From NCBI GenBank assembly GCA_026418955.1, contig JAOAAI010000115.1, forward strand, positions 1 to 9,732: a stretch of 9,732 bases of DNA, given 5' to 3'. Positions 1 to 4,657 of this stretch are shown one piece after another. Under the pieces are notes generated by a model. The model did not search any database, was not told the DNA's origin, and saw only the letters and a program-made list of their open reading frames with translations. The stretch's first letter is position 1; each line of letters opens with the position of its first letter. A program made the position numbers and the translations under genes. Origin of the DNA: Candidatus Goldiibacteriota bacterium (GTDB lineage: Bacteria > Oederibacteriota > PGYV01 > DSYL01).

Positions 1-19
1 AGATGTGTATAAGAGACAG
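1..19 (+). other. Nextera/Tn5 mosaic-end adapter remnant (artefact)
   Basis: The first 19 bases read AGATGTGTATAAGAGACAG, identical to the Tn5 mosaic-end sequence used in tagmentation libraries. It sits exactly at the edge, which fits untrimmed adapter at a contig end rather than native DNA. It should not be annotated as a transposon end. Confidence 0.95.
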
Positions 20-190
20 GCACGAAATGAGTAAAAGACAAGATTTTTCGTTAATAAAAACAATGATAAAAAGAAAAAAATAGGTGTTACGAAAGCGTAA
101 AAAAGATATGTGGAAAAGTGGTATACGAAAAGGTGTTCGTAAAAATGCATATAAAAAAGCTAATAAAATCAATAGCAAAAAAAGGAAGCG
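20..190. other. AT-rich segment before the small array; possible leader or end of a basic ORF
   Basis: This purine-rich, lysine-codon-rich stretch lies upstream of the first 36-bp repeat. One frame is open from 27 to 200 apart from a single TAG at 81-83. It reads MSKRQDFSLIK... then, after the TAG, a very basic stretch including MWKSGIRKGV. No convincing ribosome binding site is visible and A-rich DNA gives such frames by chance. Because the degenerate repeat is at the right end of the array, this side is where a leader would be expected. The segment at 128-139 resembles the reverse complement of the 13-bp units at 445-483 (11 of 12 bases). Confidence 0.35.
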
Positions 191-385
191 GTCGGAATGA
201 CTTCCAAGTTTAAATTGGATTGCGACGAATTATCCCGCCTTTTTTTTCACTATATAATTCAAATTCAAGTCGGAATGACTTCCAAGTTTAAATTGGATTG
301 CGACATTAACTTATCACCGATGCGAGAAGATACCCGCAATATTTATCAAGTCGGAATGACTTCCAAGTTTAAATTGGATTTGGAT
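191..385 (+). CRISPR. Small CRISPR-like array, 36-bp repeats, unassigned type
   Basis: Three copies of a 36-bp repeat lie at 191-226, 269-304 and 350-385. The first two are identical. The third matches for its first 31 bases (350-380) and diverges in the last five, as terminal CRISPR repeats often do, which suggests left-to-right polarity. The two spacers are unrelated: 42 bp (227-268) and 45 bp (305-349). The repeat begins GTCG and ends CGAC, so its ends are complementary. Inside it CCAA and TTGG can also pair. Its 3' end (GGATTGCGAC) partly resembles the GGATTGAAAC end of the type I-C repeat at 9499, but the cores differ. Long, unequal spacers are more typical of type III than of type I-C or class 2 arrays. 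No effector for it is present here. Confidence 0.7.
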
Positions 386-391
386 AGAATT

Positions 392-406
392 TTTGCCTGC
401 GGCAAA
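392..406 (+). other. Short hairpin after the small array
   Basis: TTTGCC (392-397), TGC (398-400), GGCAAA (401-406) form a perfect 6-bp stem with a 3-base loop just after the degenerate last repeat. No clean U-tract follows, so a rho-independent terminator is possible but not supported. Confidence 0.3.
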
Positions 407-418
407 TATAATTATCTT

Positions 419-483
419 TAAACATCTTTATAGAACATTTTTACCGAACATCTTTTGCGAACATCTTTTACGAACATCTTTTA
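419..483. repeat. Five-unit 13-bp tandem repeat
   Basis: Units start at 419, 432, 445, 458 and 471 with a constant 13-bp period. The last three are nearly identical (CGAACATCTTTTA or -G). The first two are diverged but keep the AAC core in register. The block lies between the small array and the cas control region. Its function is unknown. It could be a regulator or initiator binding array, or a simple slippage repeat. Confidence 0.8.
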
Positions 484-563
484 AAACAGAGCAATTGAAA
501 ATGGAAAGTGGAAATTAGGGCAAGGAAGGAATGATTTGTTTTAAAATATGGAACATGTGGAAG

Positions 564-581
564 ATTTGCAAATTTGCAAAT
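564..581. promoter_or_regulatory. Perfect 18-bp palindrome, operator-like
   Basis: ATTTGCAAATTTGCAAAT is its own reverse complement (9+9 bp) and also contains ATTTGCAA twice in tandem. It lies about 45 bp upstream of the -35-associated inverted repeat at 615-633, in the non-coding region before cas3. A dimeric regulator site is plausible, but no regulator gene is in the window. Confidence 0.4.
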
Positions 582-614
582 AAATATAATACGAAGTCAA
601 AAATAAATACCCCT

Positions 615-633
615 ACTGTCAAAAATTGACAGT
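615..633. promoter_or_regulatory. 8-bp inverted repeat overlapping a -35 box
   Basis: ACTGTCAA and TTGACAGT are perfect inverted arms around AAA. The right arm contains the TTGACA -35 hexamer of the promoter at 626-655, which is a classical repressor-operator position. It is also about 60 bp upstream of the sigma-54 match at 691-706, so it could instead be an activator binding site. Confidence 0.5.
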
Positions 634-655
634 TGGATATGTTTTTATTTATAAT
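626..655 (+). promoter_or_regulatory. Consensus sigma-70-type promoter
   Basis: TTGACA (626-631) and TATAAT (650-655) are both perfect consensus hexamers, separated by 18 bp. Transcription would start near 662 and run toward the leader ORF and cas3. The -35 box is embedded in the inverted repeat at 615-633, so the promoter is probably repressible. Confidence 0.55.
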
Positions 656-690
656 CAGTATAAAATTAAGGGATAAAATTAATCTTTTTT

Positions 691-706
691 TGGCATAAAA
701 ATTGCT
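691..706 (+). promoter_or_regulatory. Candidate sigma-54 (-24/-12) promoter
   Basis: TGGCAT, five bases, then TTGCT match the sigma-54 pattern TGGCAC-N5-TTGCW with one mismatch, and the GG and GC pairs are 12 bases apart as required. Predicted start is near 717, upstream of the leader ORF and cas3. The region is AT-rich, which raises the chance of a coincidental TTGC half, but the TGGCA half is less easily explained. Confidence 0.4.
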
Positions 707-727
707 TAAATAAATATAGAATTTTTA

Positions 728-757
728 TTGACGCGGTAAAATATAATTGTATATAAT
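728..757 (+). promoter_or_regulatory. Second sigma-70-like promoter
   Basis: TTGACG (728-733) and TATAAT (752-757) are separated by 18 bp. Transcription would start near 764, giving a short leader before the AGGTGA ribosome binding site at 777-782. It is the candidate promoter nearest to cas3. Confidence 0.4.
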
Positions 758-785
758 ATTGTTAATTTAAATAATTAGGTGAAAA

Positions 786-872
786 ATGACAAATAAACCA
801 AGGGTAAATAATAAAAATGATATAAATATAAATATTTCTTTTTTTATTTATTTTAAAGGTTGGATAAAATGA
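786..872 (+). CDS. Possible 28-aa leader peptide translationally coupled to cas3
   Basis: A short frame begins with ATG at 786, preceded by AGGTGA at 777-782 at good spacing. The peptide starts MTNKPRVNNK, is rich in Asn, Lys and Ile, and ends hydrophobic (FIYFKGWIK). Its TGA stop at 870-872 overlaps the cas3 start codon at 869 as ATGA, the usual arrangement for translational coupling, and the same overlap occurs between cas5c and cas8c downstream. No family is recognised. It may act only as a coupling leader ORF. Alternatively it is a chance frame in AT-rich DNA. Confidence 0.4.
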   Translation: MTNKPRVNNKNDININISFFIYFKGWIK

Positions 873-3082
873 ATTATTACGCACATTCATTAGAGGGGCA
901 GAAGGAAGAGAAATGGCAGATATTAAAAGATCATTTAATTTCTGTTGCAAATTTAGCTTCTAAGTTTGCTGAAAAGTTTAAGGCAGCAGATTTAGGATAT
1001 TTGTGTGGATTATTACATGATATAGGAAAATATACAAAAGAATTTCAGGAAAAACTTAAAGGCAAGAAAAATATAGCCAATCATTCAATTGCAGGAGCAA
1101 AAGAAGCAATCAAAAAATATGGAAATCTTTGGGGAAAAATAATTGCATATATTATCGCAGGACATCATGCTGGCCTTGCAGATTTTATCGGAACTGGGGA
1201 TGATTCCTGTCTCAATCATAGATTACAAAATGAACAAATTTATGATTATAGTTTTTATATTTACGAATTAAACGGATTAGTAAAAGATTCATTATCATTT
1301 CCAAAATTAAATGTTTCAGATAAAAAAGAAACAGATTTTTCTTGTTATGTATTAATAAAAATACTTTTTTCATGCCTTGTAGATGCTGATTATCTTGATA
1401 CAGAAAGATTTTGTGAACCAGAAAGATATAAAAAAAGATTAAATGATTATTCATTAAAAGAGTTAAATGAAAAATTAAAAAATTATTTAGAAAAATTAAA
1501 ACAAAATAAGGAAAAAACAAAATTGAATGAAGAAAGAGATAAAATTTTAGAAAATTGTTTAAACAAAGCAGAAAAACAGCCCGGTTTTTTTACTCTTACA
1601 GTTCCAACAGGTGGAGGAAAGACACTTTCTTCTCTTGCTTTTGCAATGAAACATGCAATCAAAAATAAGATGGAAAGAATAATATATGTGATACCATATA
1701 CAAGTATTATAGAACAAAATGCTGATGTTTTTAGAGATATTTTTGGCAATGAATTTGTTTTAGAACATCATAGTAATTTTGAGTATGAGGCAAAAGATAA
1801 TGATGAAGATGATTTGGAATATAAATTAAAACTTGCTTCAGAAAATTGGGATATTCCAATAGTTGCTACAACCAATGTGCAATTTTTTGAATCGTTATTT
1901 TCTAATCGTAGTTCAAGTTGCAGAAAGTTACATAATATTATTAAGAGTGTAATAATATTGGATGAAGCACAGATGTTGCCAGTAGAATATATGAAACCAT
2001 GTTTATATATGCTTGCAGAGTTGATAAAAAATTATGGTTGTTCAGTTGTTTTCTGCACAGCAACTCAACCTGCTATTTTTGAAAATCCACCAGAAAATTT
2101 TAAAATTCCAAATGGTATAAATCCAAATGAAATTATTCAAAATCCAAAAGAATTATATACAAAATTGAAAGCTGTAAATATTAATTGGTTAGGGGATAAG
2201 AATATTAATGAATTAACAGAAAAATTATTAGAATTTAATAAGGTTTTATGCATAGTAAATACGAGAAGATTAGCCAGGGAATTATATGAAAATATAAAAC
2301 AAAGAACAAAAGATGGAATATATCATTTAAGTGCGGCAATGTGCCCTGTACATAGATCAGAAAAAATTGCAGAAATAAAAGAAAGTTTAAAAAACAGTAA
2401 AAAATGCATTGTGGTTTCTACGCAGCTTATTGAGGCGGGTGTTGATATAGATTTTCCTGTTGTGTTTAGAGAAATTGCAGGCATTGATTCAATAGCCCAA
2501 GCAGCAGGTAGATGTAATAGAGAAAGAAAAATAAAAAAAGGTGGTGATGTTTATGTTTTTAAAATGACTGATTATAAAATACCGTCAGGTTTTTTATCGC
2601 GAACCGCTGGGGTAGCAAAAGAAGTAATAAATACTAATGAAGATGGTGATTTATTAGGACTTGAAAATATTAAAAGATATTTTGAAATTTTATATTCAAG
2701 AGAGGGAGAAGGACTTGATGGAAAAAATATTTTACAAAGCATTTTGGATAGTCGTGGAAAACTGGAATATCCATTTAAAACAATAGCAGAAAATTTTAAG
2801 ATTATAGATGATATTACATATTCTATAATTGTTCCATATGATAAAAAATGTGAACAAATATTAGAGAAAATTAAATTTTCTCCTTATCCTGCTTCATATA
2901 TAAGAGATTTACAAAGATATACTGTGCAAGTATATAAGCAGGATTTTGATAAGTTATTAGAAAATAAAAAAATAGAAAATTTAAAAGGCATATTTTTTGT
3001 GCTTAAAAAAGAAGAATATTTAGAGGATATTGGATTAAAAATAGATAATGATGAAAATAAATTAGAAAATTATATTATTTAG
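869..3082 (+). CDS. cas3: CRISPR-associated nuclease/helicase Cas3 (type I-C)
   Basis: Cas3 is recruited by target-bound Cascade, nicks the displaced strand, then unwinds and degrades target DNA in the 3'-5' direction. This is a 737-aa single-chain protein. The N-terminal HD nuclease domain shows His22, the LLHDIGK motif (His50-Asp51), His72, the HHAG pair near 99-100, and Asp172/Asp174. The superfamily 2 helicase follows, with Walker A VPTGGGKT (about 245-252), Walker B ILDEAQ (about 363-368), FCTAT (about 395-399), STQLIEAGVDIDF, and motif VI QAAGRCNR (about 544-551). The start was placed at ATG 869 because the product then begins MNYYAHS as usual and AAAGGT at 855-860 can serve as ribosome binding site. 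An in-frame TTG at 860 overlaps that site. The gene heads the operon and sits 10 bp before the unknown gene. Confidence 0.96.
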   Translation: MNYYAHSLEGQKEEKWQILKDHLISVANLASKFAEKFKAADLGYLCGLLHDIGKYTKEFQEKLKGKKNIANHSIAGAKEAIKKYGNLWGKIIAYIIAGHHAGLADFIGTGDDSCLNHRLQNEQIYDYSFYIYELNGLVKDSLSFPKLNVSDKKETDFSCYVLIKILFSCLVDADYLDTERFCEPERYKKRLNDYSLKELNEKLKNYLEKLKQNKEKTKLNEERDKILENCLNKAEKQPGFFTLTVPTGGGKTLSSLAFAMKHAIKNKMERIIYVIPYTSIIEQNADVFRDIFGNEFVLEHHSNFEYEAKDNDEDDLEYKLKLASENWDIPIVATTNVQFFESLFSNRSSSCRKLHNIIKSVIILDEAQMLPVEYMKPCLYMLAELIKNYGCSVVFCTATQPAIFENPPENFKIPNGINPNEIIQNPKELYTKLKAVNINWLGDKNINELTEKLLEFNKVLCIVNTRRLARELYENIKQRTKDGIYHLSAAMCPVHRSEKIAEIKESLKNSKKCIVVSTQLIEAGVDIDFPVVFREIAGIDSIAQAAGRCNRERKIKKGGDVYVFKMTDYKIPSGFLSRTAGVAKEVINTNEDGDLLGLENIKRYFEILYSREGEGLDGKNILQSILDSRGKLEYPFKTIAENFKIIDDITYSIIVPYDKKCEQILEKIKFSPYPASYIRDLQRYTVQVYKQDFDKLLENKKIENLKGIFFVLKKEEYLEDIGLKIDNDENKLENYII

Positions 3083-3092
3083 GTAAAAAATA

Positions 3093-3935
3093 ATGAAAAA
3101 GTTAAAAATAGTATTAGATAATAATATTTATAGTACCTATAAAAAAGAATTAATAGATTTTAAAGAAAAATATAAACATAAGATAGAAATATTCTTAACA
3201 GATCCAAATATTGTAGAGATGATAGAATTTGAAGAAAGATTAAATATCGCCATAAAAATTAAGGACAAATTATTTGGGCCGCCTCAATTTGTTGTATTAA
3301 ATGAAATAAATGAATATTTTAATAAAAATATTTTTACATTTGGAAAATACAAAAAAATAAAAAATGCACTTTATCAAATTTTTTTTAATAACGGATGTTC
3401 ATTTAAGGAATTAATCGAAACACGACTTATTTATGATAAAAATCAAGTGGATTATATTACAAAAGAAAGAGAAAAAATAAAAAAATTATATTTGGATGAT
3501 TGGAAAAAATCTGCCGCAATAATTAGACCTATTATTGAAAAAATAAAAAAAGAAGAGGGGGTTAATAGATTTAAAATTTTAGATAATGTTAAAGAAAAAT
3601 ATATTTTGTCTTGTGAATTATTTGATTATGTTATGGAAAGATTTTACATAAAAAAATATTTTAATTGTTATTATTTACTTCTGTATGTAAATAATACGTG
3701 GCTAAAAAAAATAAGAACATTATCTTCATTTATGAACTATTATTTAATAAGAGCAGAGAATTATTATAATCAAAATTTTCAAAATATTTCCGGATCAGAT
3801 TTAATAGATTTGGACTATACTGTTTATTTTCCTTTGATTGATTATTTTATTACTGAAAATAAAAAACATTTTCTTAATAAATTTAATGATGAAAAAATAA
3901 AAAATTTTAAGGAATTTAATAAAATGATAGTCTAA
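3093..3935 (+). CDS. Unknown protein with PIN-like nuclease motifs, inserted between cas3 and cas5c
   Basis: This 280-aa protein is not a recognised type I-C component. The N-terminus KIVLDNNIY (Asp9) looks like a PIN-domain first strand and catalytic Asp. PNIVEMIEF follows with Glu42 and Glu45. After a long, Lys-rich, probably helical middle, the C-terminus has Asp236, Asp239, Asp241, Asp250 and ITENKKHF (Thr254, Asn256), resembling the last PIN motif (Asp... hydrophobic-T-x-N/D-xx-F). A metal-dependent RNase role is inferred from these motifs, not shown. It starts 10 bp after cas3, with a weak AGGT site overlapping the cas3 stop, so it is co-transcribed. No antitoxin-sized partner is next to it, which argues against a plain toxin-antitoxin pair. 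Four sampled 60-base lines contain 6 to 13 G+C, against about 24 in sampled cas5c and cas7c lines, which suggests separate origin. No signal peptide is seen. Confidence 0.85.
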   Translation: MKKLKIVLDNNIYSTYKKELIDFKEKYKHKIEIFLTDPNIVEMIEFEERLNIAIKIKDKLFGPPQFVVLNEINEYFNKNIFTFGKYKKIKNALYQIFFNNGCSFKELIETRLIYDKNQVDYITKEREKIKKLYLDDWKKSAAIIRPIIEKIKKEEGVNRFKILDNVKEKYILSCELFDYVMERFYIKKYFNCYYLLLYVNNTWLKKIRTLSSFMNYYLIRAENYYNQNFQNISGSDLIDLDYTVYFPLIDYFITENKKHFLNKFNDEKIKNFKEFNKMIV

Positions 3936-3951
3936 AATAATTTTTTATTGC

Positions 3952-3960
3952 GAGGTGATT
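3952..3960 (+). promoter_or_regulatory. Strong ribosome binding site of cas5c
   Basis: GAGGTGATT immediately before ATG 3962 matches the 16S anti-Shine-Dalgarno tail over its full length. This contrasts with the weak site of the preceding PIN-like gene, so cas5c translation does not depend on that gene. Confidence 0.7.
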
Positions 3961-3961
3961 T

Positions 3962-4657
3962 ATGGGTTACGGTATAAAATTAAAAGTATGGGGAAATTAT
4001 GCTTGTTTTACAAGACCTGAAATGAAGGCGGAAAGAGTGAGTTATGATGTAATAACACCTTCTGCTGCACGTGGTATTTTAGAAGCAATTCATTGGAAAC
4101 CAGCAATAAAATGGATCATAGACAAAATCCATGTTTTAAATAAAATTGAATGGACGAATATCAGAAGAAACGAAGTAAGTGGAAAAATACCAGAGGGTAA
4201 CATCAAAAAGGCAATATGTGGGGAAGAAGTTGAATTATATCAATTGATTACAGAAGATAGGCAGCAGAGAGCATCGCTTATTTTAAAGAATGTTGCTTAT
4301 ATTATTGAAGCACATTTTGAAATGACTGAAAAAGCAGGTAAAAGTGATACACCAGAAAAACATTATAATATATTTTTACGTAGAGCAAGAGAAGGACAGT
4401 GTTTTCATAGACCATATCTTGGTTGCCGAGAATTTCCAGCAGAATTTGAATTATTAGAAGATGATGCTAAATTACCAGAATCATTTTATAAAGATAAAGA
4501 TGAAATAGATTTTGGTTGGATGTTATATGATTTGGATTTTAAAGGTGAAAAAGAAATAGGAATATATGAAGAGATTACACCTAAATTTTTCAGAGTTAAA
4601 ATGAAAAAAGGTATAATAAATGTTTCCAAATTGATTAAGGAAGGAGTGAAAGAATGA
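3962..4657 (+). CDS. cas5c: Cas5c (Cas5d) pre-crRNA endoribonuclease and Cascade subunit
   Basis: In type I-C, Cas5c replaces Cas6. It cuts pre-crRNA at the base of the repeat hairpin and stays bound to the crRNA 5' handle in Cascade. The 231-aa product has the family's N-terminal strand (IKLKVWGNYACFTRPE), the TPSAARGILEAIHWKPAI block (32-49) and PEKHYNIFLRRAREGQCFHRPYLG (131-154). Lys133-His134 align with the catalytic Lys-His of characterised Cas5c enzymes. The catalytic Tyr seen in the WKP block of the Bacillus halodurans enzyme corresponds by eye to His44 here. The start has a strong ribosome binding site at 3952-3960. The gene follows the PIN-like gene by 26 bp, and its TGA overlaps the cas8c ATG as ATGA. 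Confidence 0.95.
   Translation: MGYGIKLKVWGNYACFTRPEMKAERVSYDVITPSAARGILEAIHWKPAIKWIIDKIHVLNKIEWTNIRRNEVSGKIPEGNIKKAICGEEVELYQLITEDRQQRASLILKNVAYIIEAHFEMTEKAGKSDTPEKHYNIFLRRAREGQCFHRPYLGCREFPAEFELLEDDAKLPESFYKDKDEIDFGWMLYDLDFKGEKEIGIYEEITPKFFRVKMKKGIINVSKLIKEGVKE

Noticed and set aside
197..421. Open frame of 74 codons with a repeated MTSKFKLD peptide
   Set aside because: The peptide repeat is the 36-bp DNA repeat read three times; units of 78 and 81 bp happen to be multiples of three. Nucleotide-level identity, unrelated spacers and a degenerate last repeat fit a CRISPR array better than a protein.
484..785. tracrRNA or anti-repeat for the 36-bp array
   Set aside because: Only a short same-strand similarity (GGAATGATTT at 528-537) was found; no convincing complement to the repeat is visible by eye.
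860..868. TTG start nine bases upstream for cas3
   Set aside because: It would overlap the AAAGGT ribosome binding site, and the usual Cas3 N-terminus MNYYAHS begins at ATG 869.
3093..3935. Simple VapBC-type toxin-antitoxin module
   Set aside because: No small antitoxin-like ORF lies beside the gene, and at 280 aa it is about twice the size of VapC toxins.
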